Source of the DNA: JALZUV01 sp963837025
Lineage (GTDB): Bacteria; Pseudomonadota; Alphaproteobacteria; Rickettsiales; JALZUV01
Length of the DNA stretch: 64,000 nt
Reading direction: 5' to 3'
Assembly: GCA_963837025.1 (NCBI GenBank)
Contig: CAWILT010000002.1
Span: 744,001-808,000 of the forward strand
Shown here piece after piece: positions 41,210 to 50,074 of the stretch. The notes under the pieces are model-generated. The model was given only the letters and a program-made list of their open reading frames with translations, was not told the origin of the DNA and ran no database searches. The position numbers and the translations under genes are program-made. The first letter of the stretch is position 1. Every line of letters begins with the position of its first letter.

Positions 41210-44200
41210 ATGGCATCCATTATATTAAGCGCAGTGGGAACAGTAGCAGGAACCGCAATTGGCGGCCCTGCGGGAGCGGCAATTGGTGCCAAAATTGGAT
41301 CCGCAATTGGGGGCCAAATTGATAGTGCACTCTTCAGCGAATCCATCCACCGTGAGGGTCGTCGGTTAGAAGAATTATCGGTGCAAACTTCTGGTTATGG
41401 CCTGCCTATTCCACTTATTTATGGCATCGTGCGTATTGGCGGTAATATCATCTGGGCGCAACCCTTAAAAGAGGTTGCTACAACCACCACGCAATCAGGC
41501 GGTAAAGGCGGGGGCGGTAGTACCGCAACTTCCACTAATTATAGTTATTATGCCAGCTTTGCAGTCGCTATATGTGAAGGCGAGATTGATGCAATATTAC
41601 GCGTATGGGCCGATACGGCGTTAGTGGATATTTCGCGCGGCACCTATCGCATTTATTACGGTGATGAAGACCAGCTGCCTGATCCCTTAATACAATCCAT
41701 TGAAGGATCTGAACATACACCTGCGCATCGTGGTTTAGCCTATTTAGTGGTGGAGGATTTTCCGTTAGAAGCCTTTGGAAATCGCATTCCTAATTTCACC
41801 TTTGAAGTTCGGCGCAATAAGCAGCCCGATGATATTGATGGGCAACCACTAGAACATCACATTAAAAGCATGATGATCATTCCCGGCGCTGGCGAGTATG
41901 TATATGACACAGTGGTTCAGAGCAAAACATCGGGCAATATCGTTAATCAATCCTTCATTGCAAGCGGATTTGATGCGCCACTAAATGCACAGAATAATTC
42001 AGCAAAAGCCAATGCAATCGTCGCAGTCGATCAATTGCTGGAAACCTGTCCGAATTTAGAGTGGGTTGGGGTTGTTGTCTCTTGGTTTGGTAGTAGTTTA
42101 GATGCAGGCCAATGCACCATTCGCCCTGCAGTCGATTTTAAAATTGGCAATCGCGTAACACCTACCCCATGGCAGGTTGCCGGATATAATCGCTCTAATG
42201 CACCACTCATCAGCTTTGACGATAACCGCGCGCGCTATGGCGGAAGCCCTTGCGATGCCAGCTTAATACGCTTTATTGATATGCTCAAAAGCCGTGGCTT
42301 AAAAGTGATGTTACTGCCCATGTTTTTTATGGATTTACCCGATAAACCATGGCGTGGACGCGTGACGGGAAGTGCTGCAGAGGTTGAAAATTTCTTCACC
42401 AGAACCCAAGGCTACAACGCGTTTATTACACACTACGCCAACCTAACCAAACAAAAGGTTGATGCGTTTGTAATTGGTTCGGAATTGGTGGGTTTAACTG
42501 CGGTGCATGACGATGCCTCTATCAACCGTCAGTTTCCAGCAGTGAATAAATTAATCCAATTAGCAAATAGCGTCAAAACCATCATGGGCGAGTCAACTGA
42601 TTTAACCTATGCAGCGGATTGGAGCGAGTATCACCATGCAGATGGCGGATGGTATCACCTTGATCCTCTTTGGGCATCACCGGCCATTAGTTTCGTGGGC
42701 ATTGATGCTTATTTTCCACTCACCAACGCCGCACAAGAAGCTATTGAACGACAAGATATCGTCGATGGCTGGACGAGTGGCGAAGGCTGGAGCTTTTACT
42801 ATTCGGATGCTCAACGCACCCAAACCCAACCGCTACAGCCTGAATATGCTTGGAAGAATATACAATATTGGTGGCAGAATGATCATGTAAACCCCGATGG
42901 AACAGTGAGTGCATGGCAGCCCCAAAGCAAACCTATTTGGTTTACCGAAATTGGTTTTCCCAGTGTTGATGGTGCCACCAATCAGCCGAATGTATTTTAC
43001 GATCCCACCAGTAGTGAGAGCTACTATCCCTATTTATCAAAACAACGCATTGATTTTTCTGCGCAGCGCGAAGGGCTTATTGCCAGTGAATTACAATGGC
43101 AAAATTCAACCATGATACCACGACGCTTTGTGTGGACGTGGGATGCACGGCCATACCCATACTGGCCAGATTTGCGCAATGTGTGGGCCGATGGCCAGCA
43201 ATGGAAAACCGGCCATTGGGTTAACGGAAAATTCGGCATTTCAGGCCTCGCCACGATTGTGGCTGAACTGTGCGAGCGGGCAGGATTTACCGCTGAAAAT
43301 TATGATGTTTCGCGCTTGAAAGGCAACGTGGAAGGGTTCATCATCAACCGACAGCAAACGGTTCGCCAATCGCTTGAGCTGCTGATGGGAGCCTATTTTT
43401 TTGATGCAGTAGAATCAGGTGGTCAGCTAAAATTTGTGCCGCGCGGTGGCAGTACATCGCTTATGGTTGATTATGAAAAGATGGTGGCGGTTGATAATGC
43501 AAATCAGCGCACCTTACTTGCCATTCAACGCATGCAAGAAATTGAACTGCCGCAACAAGTAGGTGTCACTTATTTAAATTCAGGTTTTAGTTATCAGTCC
43601 GGTCATCAAATTGCGCAGCGCACGGATGTTAAAACGAACGAAAGAGCATCGCTCAATTTCCCCATTGTGATGAGTCAAGGCCAAGCACAGCAAATTGCGG
43701 AAATCAGCCTACATACTGCATGGACAGGCCGCACGCATTTCCAATTTGCACTACCACCGGCTTATATTGGGCTAGAACCCGGCGATGTTATCACGTTACA
43801 AATGCAAGAAAACACTCATACCATTCGCATCACGCAGACTACATTAAGCGAAGGGTTTAAACTGCACGTTCAGGCAGTACTCGAAGATTACAGCACCTAT
43901 CATGCCTACGCACAGACACAAGATGTGGTTGAGGAACCCACCACATCTGAGATCATATCGCCTACGCGTACACAGTTGCTGGATATGCCCTTATTGCCAA
44001 ATGACAATCCGACAAACGCACCTTTACGTGTAGCCATGCAAGGTACAACGGCGCAATGGCGGGGTGCAACGCTCTTCCGCTCAGCCGATAATGGACAAAA
44101 TTGGAGTGCCGCTGTTAGCACAACCATTCCAGCTATAATGGGTTCCGCAACCGCCTTGCTGCAAGGAGATGTAAATTTTGCTTATCTCGACACTCGCTCA

Positions 44201-44881
44201 AGCTTAGAAGTAAGCCTAACCGGTGCAGGCGAACTCATAGCAACCACATATGAATCGCTCATTAACGGTGCCAATGCCGCACGTGTGGGTGACGAAATTA
44301 TACAGTTTCAACATGTAGAATTATTGAGCGAGAAACGCTATCGCCTTACCCATTTATTGCGTGGGCGATTAGGCACGGATTGGGCAATCAATCATCATGT
44401 TATCGGTGAGCCATTCATCCTGCTTAATCAAGCGATCTTAGTCGATGAGTCATCAGCAACTTTAACGGGTCTGACACGTGATTACCGTTCGGTTTCCATT
44501 GGCAGCACCATCGGACAAGCCGCGAGTTTCAGTTTCACCCATCGCAGCATCGGATTGCAACCTTATGCGCCCGTACATGTGCATGGACAAAGGCTCGAAA
44601 ATGGCACCATTATCATGCAGTGGAAACGCCGCAGCCGTACAGAAATCAACTGGCGCGATGGGGTGGAAACTCCGTTAAATGAAGCCAGCGAGATTTATGA
44701 AATTGAAGTGCTCAATGGCGATGAAGTAGTGCGCAGTTTCACAAGCTTCGTGCCAGCGGCCACCTACACAATCGCCCAGCAAGCCACCGATTTTACGACG
44801 CAACCACAAAATATCACCTTCCGCATTTGCCAGCTCTCTGCCAGTTTTGGTAAAGGCATAGCTGCGACCCTTACGCTTTAA
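41210..44881 (+). CDS. GTA host-specificity/megatron tail protein (gp15)
   Basis: 1223 residues, full length and intact. The N-terminal Gly/Ala-rich hydrophobic segment (GTVAGTAIGGPAGAAIGAKI) precedes LSVQTSGYGLPIPLIYGIVR. The GTA TIM-barrel (glycoside-hydrolase-like) domain lies around residues 300-600 (LKVMLLPMFFMDLP, FVIGSELVGLTAVHD, AADWSEYHHADGGWYHLDPL, SFVGIDAYFPL, PIWFTEIGFPSVDGA). The phage-tail beta domains and a fibronectin-like end follow. In RcGTA this protein forms the baseplate hub and tip and contacts the cell surface. Its intact state contrasts with the broken capsid and gp14 genes. Confidence 0.95.
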   Translation: MASIILSAVGTVAGTAIGGPAGAAIGAKIGSAIGGQIDSALFSESIHREGRRLEELSVQTSGYGLPIPLIYGIVRIGGNIIWAQPLKEVATTTTQSGGKGGGGSTATSTNYSYYASFAVAICEGEIDAILRVWADTALVDISRGTYRIYYGDEDQLPDPLIQSIEGSEHTPAHRGLAYLVVEDFPLEAFGNRIPNFTFEVRRNKQPDDIDGQPLEHHIKSMMIIPGAGEYVYDTVVQSKTSGNIVNQSFIASGFDAPLNAQNNSAKANAIVAVDQLLETCPNLEWVGVVVSWFGSSLDAGQCTIRPAVDFKIGNRVTPTPWQVAGYNRSNAPLISFDDNRARYGGSPCDASLIRFIDMLKSRGLKVMLLPMFFMDLPDKPWRGRVTGSAAEVENFFTRTQGYNAFITHYANLTKQKVDAFVIGSELVGLTAVHDDASINRQFPAVNKLIQLANSVKTIMGESTDLTYAADWSEYHHADGGWYHLDPLWASPAISFVGIDAYFPLTNAAQEAIERQDIVDGWTSGEGWSFYYSDAQRTQTQPLQPEYAWKNIQYWWQNDHVNPDGTVSAWQPQSKPIWFTEIGFPSVDGATNQPNVFYDPTSSESYYPYLSKQRIDFSAQREGLIASELQWQNSTMIPRRFVWTWDARPYPYWPDLRNVWADGQQWKTGHWVNGKFGISGLATIVAELCERAGFTAENYDVSRLKGNVEGFIINRQQTVRQSLELLMGAYFFDAVESGGQLKFVPRGGSTSLMVDYEKMVAVDNANQRTLLAIQRMQEIELPQQVGVTYLNSGFSYQSGHQIAQRTDVKTNERASLNFPIVMSQGQAQQIAEISLHTAWTGRTHFQFALPPAYIGLEPGDVITLQMQENTHTIRITQTTLSEGFKLHVQAVLEDYSTYHAYAQTQDVVEEPTTSEIISPTRTQLLDMPLLPNDNPTNAPLRVAMQGTTAQWRGATLFRSADNGQNWSAAVSTTIPAIMGSATALLQGDVNFAYLDTRSSLEVSLTGAGELIATTYESLINGANAARVGDEIIQFQHVELLSEKRYRLTHLLRGRLGTDWAINHHVIGEPFILLNQAILVDESSATLTGLTRDYRSVSIGSTIGQAASFSFTHRSIGLQPYAPVHVHGQRLENGTIIMQWKRRSRTEINWRDGVETPLNEASEIYEIEVLNGDEVVRSFTSFVPAATYTIAQQATDFTTQPQNITFRICQLSASFGKGIAATLTL

Positions 44882-44897
44882 TTAAAGGAATAATCGA

Positions 44898-45242
44898 ATG
44901 ATAAATGCTACTCCAAAGTTAAAATTACCTTATATTTTAACCGCTCAAGCACAAAAAGAAGTCACGCATAATGATGCCTTAAATCGCTTGGATATGTTTA
45001 CAAAACCCACCGTCTTGGCTATGGACATCAACACGCCTCCACCATCAAATACAGCGGGCGATTGCTATATTATAGGCAGCGCGCCCACTGATGAATTCGC
45101 TAACTATCCACAAGCGATTGCCTGTTACACGCAAAATGGCTGGTTATTTGCCGAGCCATTTAACGGACTGGATGTGGTTAATCAATCCGATAACACGCGC
45201 TATATATTTTTAATGGCGCTACATGGCAACCTTACGGACTAA
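44898..45242 (+). CDS. DUF2793 protein (N-terminal part of fibre-type protein)
   Basis: 114 residues: KLKLPYILTAQAQKEVTHND, then ALNRLDM and NTAGDCYIIGSAPTDEF, followed by IACYTQNGWLFAEPFNGLDV. This is the DUF2793 signature. Such proteins usually run on into a C-terminal domain; here the frame stops and that C-terminal domain is encoded in the next gene in another frame. In GTA clusters DUF2793 genes follow gp15 and belong to the head-spike or fibre set. Confidence 0.85.
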   Translation: MINATPKLKLPYILTAQAQKEVTHNDALNRLDMFTKPTVLAMDINTPPPSNTAGDCYIIGSAPTDEFANYPQAIACYTQNGWLFAEPFNGLDVVNQSDNTRYIFLMALHGNLTD

Positions 45243-45244
45243 TT

Positions 45245-45613
45245 ATGCAGCCGTCTGGCGAATATCTTCGTGTACATCGACAGGCCGAAACCATTGCTTT
45301 AACGTCTGGTGCTACGATTACGAGCAGTACTCTCATTCCTAACCGCGCCATTGTGTTGGGTGTGCATATTCGCGTCACGCAAGCGATTTCCGGCGCCAGC
45401 AGTTTCTATTCTGGCGTTGCGGGTGACGCTACCCGCTATGGTAATGTCATTGGCATTGCGCAAGATACAACCAATATTGGTATCACCCAATATCCGCAAG
45501 GCTATTATGCTGATACGCCGCTGGAAATAGGCGCTAATGGCGGCGATTTCACAGGCGGCGAAATTTCACTTATAATCCATAGTTTAACCATGCGCGGCGC
45601 GTGGAATTTTTAA
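45245..45613 (+). CDS. Fibre-type C-terminal domain protein
   Basis: 122 residues with SGATITSSTLIPNRAIVLGV, HIRVTQAISGASSFYSGVAG, IGIAQDTTNIGITQ, and YYADTPLEIGANGGDFTGGE. This pattern is the C-terminal portion commonly fused to DUF2793. It starts 2 nt after the DUF2793 stop in a different frame. Either the two-domain protein is naturally split here or an old frameshift has been made good by a new ATG at 45245. No signal peptide. Confidence 0.75.
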   Translation: MQPSGEYLRVHRQAETIALTSGATITSSTLIPNRAIVLGVHIRVTQAISGASSFYSGVAGDATRYGNVIGIAQDTTNIGITQYPQGYYADTPLEIGANGGDFTGGEISLIIHSLTMRGAWNF

Positions 45614-45619
45614 CTATTT

Positions 45620-45919
45620 ATGTGGTTTTTACGCACAAATAACGCATCGGAACAAACCGAAATGCTGCATATATCCAGCCGCGAAAGCCGCGAATGGATG
45701 CACGAGCAAATGGATGCCCGCTTACAAAAAATAGGGCTTTTGATGACCGATTTTAAACCCGAAATGGTGCGCGCAGATATGGCCTATTTACGCAAAACGA
45801 GGCTATTGATGGAGCACATTAAAAGCGGCACCATTTCAGCCATTATTAAAACAATCATTGGCGGCGCGTTGGGCTTTATCGGCTGGGCAATACTCATATT
45901 TTTAGGAGAAATCAAATGA
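45620..45919 (+). CDS. Small tail-anchored membrane protein of lysis region, unknown
   Basis: 99 residues: a helical soluble part (SSRESREWMHEQMDARLQKI) and one C-terminal membrane helix (IIKTIIGGALGFIGWAILIF). It starts 7 nt after the fibre gene and overlaps the receiver gene by 4 nt. Position before the holin and lysozyme genes suggests a part in lysis. No family assigned. Confidence 0.65.
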   Translation: MWFLRTNNASEQTEMLHISSRESREWMHEQMDARLQKIGLLMTDFKPEMVRADMAYLRKTRLLMEHIKSGTISAIIKTIIGGALGFIGWAILIFLGEIK

Positions 45920-46329
45920 AACTCGCAGAAATTTTAATTGTAGAAGATAACCCTGCCGACAAACGTATGTTGGGATTATTTTTTGATTATAATCATTTCG
46001 GCAACCGCATTTATTATGCGCAATCTGCCAAACAAGCCGAAGAATTATTCGCAAGCCATCCTATCGATTTAGTCATTTGCGATGTGCAATTGCCCGATGG
46101 ATCGGGCATTGATTTGGCGCTTCATATTAAAAAAGTGGCCGTCCGCCAAGTGCCTGTAGTGTGCCTCAGCAACATAACCGATATTGAGACACTCAACTTG
46201 GCTGAGCGCGCATCGGTGGCCGCTTTTGTTGAAAAGCCACTCAACTTTTCGCTTTTGCGTGAACTAATGCAAACACTCAATTTTATGTATTTAGGTTTAA
46301 TGTTAAACGAGAAGGAAATGCTGATATGA
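45916..46329 (+). CDS. Stand-alone response-regulator receiver protein
   Basis: 137 residues, a single CheY-like domain: acidic pair in ILIVEDNPADKRM, phospho-acceptor Asp in LVICDVQLPDGSGIDLALHI, Ser in VVCLSNITD and Lys in AFVEKPLNF. All positions for phosphorylation are present and no output domain exists. It overlaps the gene before it (4 nt) and the holin-like gene after it (4 nt), so it is made together with the lysis proteins. Receiver domains are not normal components of GTA lysis cassettes. Confidence 0.9.
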   Translation: MKLAEILIVEDNPADKRMLGLFFDYNHFGNRIYYAQSAKQAEELFASHPIDLVICDVQLPDGSGIDLALHIKKVAVRQVPVVCLSNITDIETLNLAERASVAAFVEKPLNFSLLRELMQTLNFMYLGLMLNEKEMLI

Positions 46330-46772
46330 TTACGGTAATTAGCAGTCTGGTAGGTTTTATCAGCGCAGCATTTCCTGATTTGCTTAAACTTTTTCACGAT
46401 GTGCAAGATAAAAAACACGAACTACGTATTTTAGAACTGCAAATACAGCAACAGACTCAAGGCCACACCCAACGGTTAGAAGAAATTAATGCTACAGCCG
46501 ATATTTCCGAAGCAACGGCCATCTATAAAACGTTTCAAAGTAATATTGAATGGGTGGATGCTTTAAATGGCACGGTGCGACCTGTGTTAGCATATGCATT
46601 TTTTATATTTTATGCCATCGTCAAGATGATGCAATTTTCATTATTGCCTGATGCCCCTTTGCCGTGGCAATTAAACGATTTATGGAATATTGAAGACCAA
46701 ACAATTTTCGCTGGCATTATTAGTTTTTATTACGGTCAACGTGCCATGAGCAAGTTTCGCAAGAACGCATGA
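46326..46772 (+). CDS. Holin-like protein (GTA 3TM holin type)
   Basis: 148 residues with an N-terminal amphipathic segment (ISSLVGFISAAFPDLLKLFH), a charged coiled coil (DKKHELRILELQIQQQTQGH), and hydrophobic helices further on (VLAYAFFIFYAIVKMM and the TIFAGIISFYYGQRAM region). This layout matches the GTA holin family with three membrane segments. It overlaps the receiver gene and the lysozyme gene by 4 nt each, which supports a lysis role. Confidence 0.8.
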   Translation: MITVISSLVGFISAAFPDLLKLFHDVQDKKHELRILELQIQQQTQGHTQRLEEINATADISEATAIYKTFQSNIEWVDALNGTVRPVLAYAFFIFYAIVKMMQFSLLPDAPLPWQLNDLWNIEDQTIFAGIISFYYGQRAMSKFRKNA

Positions 46773-47206
46773 AAACAACTCAAATAGGGCTAAATTTAAT
46801 CAAAGAATTTGAAGGGTTTTCCGCAAACGCGTATGTGGATGCAGCAGGATTTTTAACCATTGGTTATGGTCACCTAATTCGCTCTAACGAGCAATTCGAT
46901 GAGGCTATTGATATTGATTTTGCGACACAATTATTAGCACAAGATGTAGTGATTGCAGAACGTGCCGTGAAGCGTTTTATTACGGCTCCATTATATCCAA
47001 ACCAATTCGATGCACTGGTAAGTTTCACCTTTAATTTAGGGGCAGGGGCGTTGCAGCGATCTACCTTGCGGCAGAAAATTAATCGCGCCGAGCATGATGC
47101 CGTGCCAAATGAATTGTTGCGCTGGGTGTGGGCAGGAGGGCAAAAACTAAATGGGCTAATCCGCCGCCGTAAGGCTGAAGGCTATCTCTATGCGGCTAGC
47201 GATTAA
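46769..47206 (+). CDS. Phage-type lysozyme (endolysin, GH24)
   Basis: 145 residues: LNLIKEFEGFSANAYVDAAG, then FLTIGYGH. The catalytic Glu is in KEFEG, the Asp in YVDAAG and the Thr in LTIGYGH, the complete T4-type triad. FDALVSFTFNLGAGALQRST and RRRKAEGYLY close the domain. No signal peptide, so release depends on the holin. Its end overlaps the minus-strand OmpA gene by 11 nt. The frame is intact. Confidence 0.94.
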   Translation: MKTTQIGLNLIKEFEGFSANAYVDAAGFLTIGYGHLIRSNEQFDEAIDIDFATQLLAQDVVIAERAVKRFITAPLYPNQFDALVSFTFNLGAGALQRSTLRQKINRAEHDAVPNELLRWVWAGGQKLNGLIRRRKAEGYLYAASD

Positions 47207-48386
47207 TACCAGTGGTTGGCTTTAATGCGCCAGATTGAGGGACATTTATGTTTGGAACATCCGCTGAGTTTGTGTTTTCTTGCGCTTTAATGCCCGACGA
47301 GGCAAGTGCATAGCTCATCGTACTGGCTTGTACATGCTCTGGCGAAAGCGGCGCAAAATTTTTCTCTAAATCGACAAAAATCGCTTTACCTGCTGGGCCT
47401 ACATGCCCCACTTTAACTGCATTTAAATCCGTTTCAGCATTCATTTGAATCACGGCCAAATCACGCTTCTTTCCGTGCGCATCGGTGGTTACTAAATGAA
47501 TCTGATGATTTGCATCATCTTTCACAAATTTAGCATGAGAGGTGCTATTTTCATTTTTAAATAAAAATTGAACATTATTTAAATTTTCAGCTGAAACATC
47601 TTCAAAATTAATGGGAATTTGCTTTTCAAGGCTATCGCTAATGAGCACTACCGCTTTGCCAGACACAATGGTATGATCTTTATCATGGTCCTTATAATAT
47701 TTTATTTCTGTAGGTGATAATTGGGGCGAAATTAAAAAACTATCAGGCGCTTTACCGCTCAAATCATAAACATGGGTTATATTCTTATACTTAGCAATTT
47801 CCTGTTCTTTGGGATAAAAATGTATTTCAACAGAACGGTTATCCACTAAATCAGTATTATTAGGCGTTTGAACGACTAAATTATCTTCTCCGGTGGATTT
47901 ATGCTCAACCCGTATGCGCTGCGTTGGATTTTCAACCCCTCGTTTTTCTAGTTCGGTTAAAAGGTATTCCAATGTGCTTGAGGTGCGCAATTCGGATAAA
48001 GCCTGATTATATTCGCGCGACCCTCGTGTATCTGTATGGCCTTCAACCGAAACATTCGTATCAGGATTAGCAATTAAATAATTTAAAATCGGCTCTAAGG
48101 TTTTTTTGTCTACAACATCTAAAGTATTAGAATCCGTATCAAAAGTGATGCTTTTATTGCCTTCATAATGCTCAGGTAGATCCACTGCTCGGCCAATAAA
48201 TTGATTTAAAGATATAACATTCTCTTTTTTATTATCAAGCTTATGATAAACAAATTGGGTGGGTGCATTATCTAATCGGGTTAAATCACCCCCATTGGGA
48301 TTGGTGTTTGATAAATTAGAGATTGATGTAAAATCAGCTTTTAAAGCACGAGGAACGATAGAATCAAAATAGGTGTTTGTGGCCAT
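47196..48386 (-). CDS. OmpA-domain protein without signal peptide
   Basis: 396 residues. Residues about 70-190 form an OmpA C-terminal peptidoglycan-binding domain (KSITFDTDSNTLDV, NTNVSVEGHTDTRGSREYNQ-type motif VSVEGHTDTRGSREYNQALS, DNRSVEIHF). The C-terminal half has mixed beta sequence with no known domain (VSGKAVVLISDSLEKQIPIN, MNAETDLNAVKVGHVGPAGK). The N-terminus (MATNTYFDSIVPRALKADFT) is not a signal peptide, which is odd for an OmpA-domain protein. An upstream start could be missed, or export may use another route. It converges on the lysozyme gene. Confidence 0.75.
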   Translation of the reverse strand: MATNTYFDSIVPRALKADFTSISNLSNTNPNGGDLTRLDNAPTQFVYHKLDNKKENVISLNQFIGRAVDLPEHYEGNKSITFDTDSNTLDVVDKKTLEPILNYLIANPDTNVSVEGHTDTRGSREYNQALSELRTSSTLEYLLTELEKRGVENPTQRIRVEHKSTGEDNLVVQTPNNTDLVDNRSVEIHFYPKEQEIAKYKNITHVYDLSGKAPDSFLISPQLSPTEIKYYKDHDKDHTIVSGKAVVLISDSLEKQIPINFEDVSAENLNNVQFLFKNENSTSHAKFVKDDANHQIHLVTTDAHGKKRDLAVIQMNAETDLNAVKVGHVGPAGKAIFVDLEKNFAPLSPEHVQASTMSYALASSGIKAQENTNSADVPNINVPQSGALKPTTGINR

Positions 48387-48419
48387 TATTAATCATAACA
48401 TTAAATGATTAATATTTTA

Positions 48420-49649
48420 TTACAGCGAGGATTTAAACCGCAAATAATTTGCTTCCGTCATTTTTACTTGCAGATGTGTTATGCCTTGCTCATCAATCTT
48501 TTCGTCAATAATGGTGGCATGTTCATGCAACCATGCACGCCATTTGCCTTGCGCTGGCTGCAACGAAATATCGCGTATATGATAGTCTAAAATTTCTTGT
48601 AACTGGGTGTCAATTCGCTCTAAAAGTGTTTCAATTCCAGCACCGGTTAGCGCCGAAATGCCGCGCGCATCCTGATGCATTTGGGGCAATGCATCCATTT
48701 TATTAAGCACTTCTAAAACAGGCTTTTCTTCTTCGCCCAAAAGGTCAAAAATAATCGCATCAACATCTTGTTTTTGAATATCATTATCTTCATCGGATAT
48801 GTCGCGAATATGCAATAATAGATCTGCTTCAACAACCTCTTCTAACGTCGCACGAAAGGCGGCAACCAGCTCAGTTGGCAAATCAGAAATAAATCCTACC
48901 GTATCGGATAAAATAACCTCAAGACCAGAGGGCAATTTCATTAAACGCATCGTAGGATCAAGCGTGGCAAAAACCTGATTTTGCACAAACACGTTGGCAT
49001 TCGTTAGCCGATTAAAAAGCGTAGATTTTCCCGCATTTGTATAGCCCACTAAAGCCACAATAGAATAAGGAATTTTGCGCCGCGATTCACGTTGCAGACG
49101 ACGTGTTCGCGTTGTTTGTTCAAGTTGTTTTTTTAGTTTGCCAATTTTTTCGTTAATTTGGCGTCTATCCGATTCTATTTGCGTCTCGCCTGGGCCACCC
49201 ATAAAGCCAGCCCCGCCACGTTGCCGCTCAAGGTGAGTCCAACTGCGTACAAGACGACTTTTTTGATAATTAAGTGAGGCGAGCTCAACCTGCAAAGTGC
49301 CTTCTTTCGTACGCGCGCGCTCTCCAAAAATCTCAAGAATTAGCGCGGTGCGGTCAATCACCTTTGCACCAAACCCTTTTTCCAAATTACGCTGTTGAAT
49401 GGGGCTTAATGTACCATCAATAATCACCAAATCAATATCAAGGCTGGCAAATTCATGCTGCAAACTCTCAACCGTGCCTTTACCAAACAAGGTGCTCGGG
49501 CGCTTTTCGCGCAAGTTAATCGCTTTTGTAAATGTTGGTTCCAGTCCTATTGCATTGGCTAATCCAATGGCTTCACTCTCGCGATTTTCAAGTGATCGAC
49601 GTTCCCTACCGGGTTCGAGTGGGATGATAATGGCTAAGCGTTCGCTCAT
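48420..49649 (-). CDS. hflX: Ribosome-associated GTPase HflX
   Basis: Splits stalled 70S ribosomes under stress. The N-terminal HflX domain (GLANAIGLEPTFTKAINLRE, RPSTLFGKGTVESLQ, IIDGTLSPIQQRNLEKGFG) is followed by the glycine-rich loop GGAGFMGGPGETQIESDRRQ and the G domain: VGYTNAGKSTLFNRLT, DTVGFISDLP, NKMDALP. 409 residues. It lies 10 nt downstream of hfq on the same strand, the conserved hfq-hflX order. A C-terminal extension shared with other HflX proteins is present. Confidence 0.95.
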   Translation of the reverse strand: MSERLAIIIPLEPGRERRSLENRESEAIGLANAIGLEPTFTKAINLREKRPSTLFGKGTVESLQHEFASLDIDLVIIDGTLSPIQQRNLEKGFGAKVIDRTALILEIFGERARTKEGTLQVELASLNYQKSRLVRSWTHLERQRGGAGFMGGPGETQIESDRRQINEKIGKLKKQLEQTTRTRRLQRESRRKIPYSIVALVGYTNAGKSTLFNRLTNANVFVQNQVFATLDPTMRLMKLPSGLEVILSDTVGFISDLPTELVAAFRATLEEVVEADLLLHIRDISDEDNDIQKQDVDAIIFDLLGEEEKPVLEVLNKMDALPQMHQDARGISALTGAGIETLLERIDTQLQEILDYHIRDISLQPAQGKWRAWLHEHATIIDEKIDEQGITHLQVKMTEANYLRFKSSL

Positions 49650-49659
49650 CTAAAAGCAG

Positions 49660-49956
49660 CTAAACACCAGCGGGAAGACCCTGAATTTCATTGCTATCTT
49701 CGTAATCGGAAGACATTTCATCTTCATCGCCTTCATAAAAAGTAACGGGGCCAGCTGGCACCACGGTTGCGATAGAATGTTTGTAAACCAATTGCATTTG
49801 AGGCCCGCGGCGCAACGTTAAGCTAAAATTATCAAAGCCAGTAATATTACCTTGCAATTTAACACCGCTAACTAAAAATACCGTAACGGGCACTTTCTTC
49901 TTGCGAAGCGTGTTGAGAAAAACATCTTGAATATTTTGGCTGCGGTCGTTGCTCAT
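49660..49956 (-). CDS. hfq: RNA chaperone Hfq
   Basis: Hexameric Sm-like protein that pairs small RNAs with mRNAs. Sm1 is QNIQDVFLNTLRKKKVPVTV, then LVSGVKLQGNITGFDNFSLT; Sm2 is LVYKHSIATVVP. A 25-residue acidic tail follows (EGDEDEMSSDYEDSNE), of the sort described as autoinhibitory in other Hfq proteins. The ATG at 49956 is chosen (98 residues) because it starts the family sequence and is preceded by AAAGGG. An upstream start at 50037 would add an unrelated 27-residue leader. Confidence 0.96.
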   Translation of the reverse strand: MSNDRSQNIQDVFLNTLRKKKVPVTVFLVSGVKLQGNITGFDNFSLTLRRGPQMQLVYKHSIATVVPAGPVTFYEGDEDEMSSDYEDSNEIQGLPAGV

Positions 49957-50074
49957 GATGGTGCCCTTTGGGGAATTGTTATTATTTTTAAGCACTATAA
50001 ATGCTTGACCCTTAAAATAAAATGAATTTTTAGTCATTCATCGCGTTAAATGAGAAATTTTAGTAATAATGTTG

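Larger units (their letters stand above)
24194..47206 (+). mobile_element. GTA-like / prophage-derived cluster, interrupted and partly decayed
   Basis: Genes occur in the order typical of alphaproteobacterial gene transfer agents: TerS-like, TerL, portal, prohead protease, capsid, gp6, gp7, gp8, gp12, gp13, gp14, gp15, DUF2793, then a holin/lysozyme pair. No integrase, excisionase, replication or repressor gene and no attachment site are visible, which favours a GTA or old remnant over an active prophage. The gp9-gp11 set (tail tube, assembly chaperone, tape measure) is not recognisable. The capsid gene has an in-frame TAG and gp14 is frameshifted. At least ten unrelated genes are inserted, five on the minus strand, with internal terminators at 36899 and 41151. 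Confidence 0.85.

Noticed and set aside
24194..47206. Active temperate prophage
   Set aside because: No integrase, replication, repressor genes or attachment sites were seen, and capsid and gp14 genes are interrupted; the gene order suits a GTA-type remnant better.
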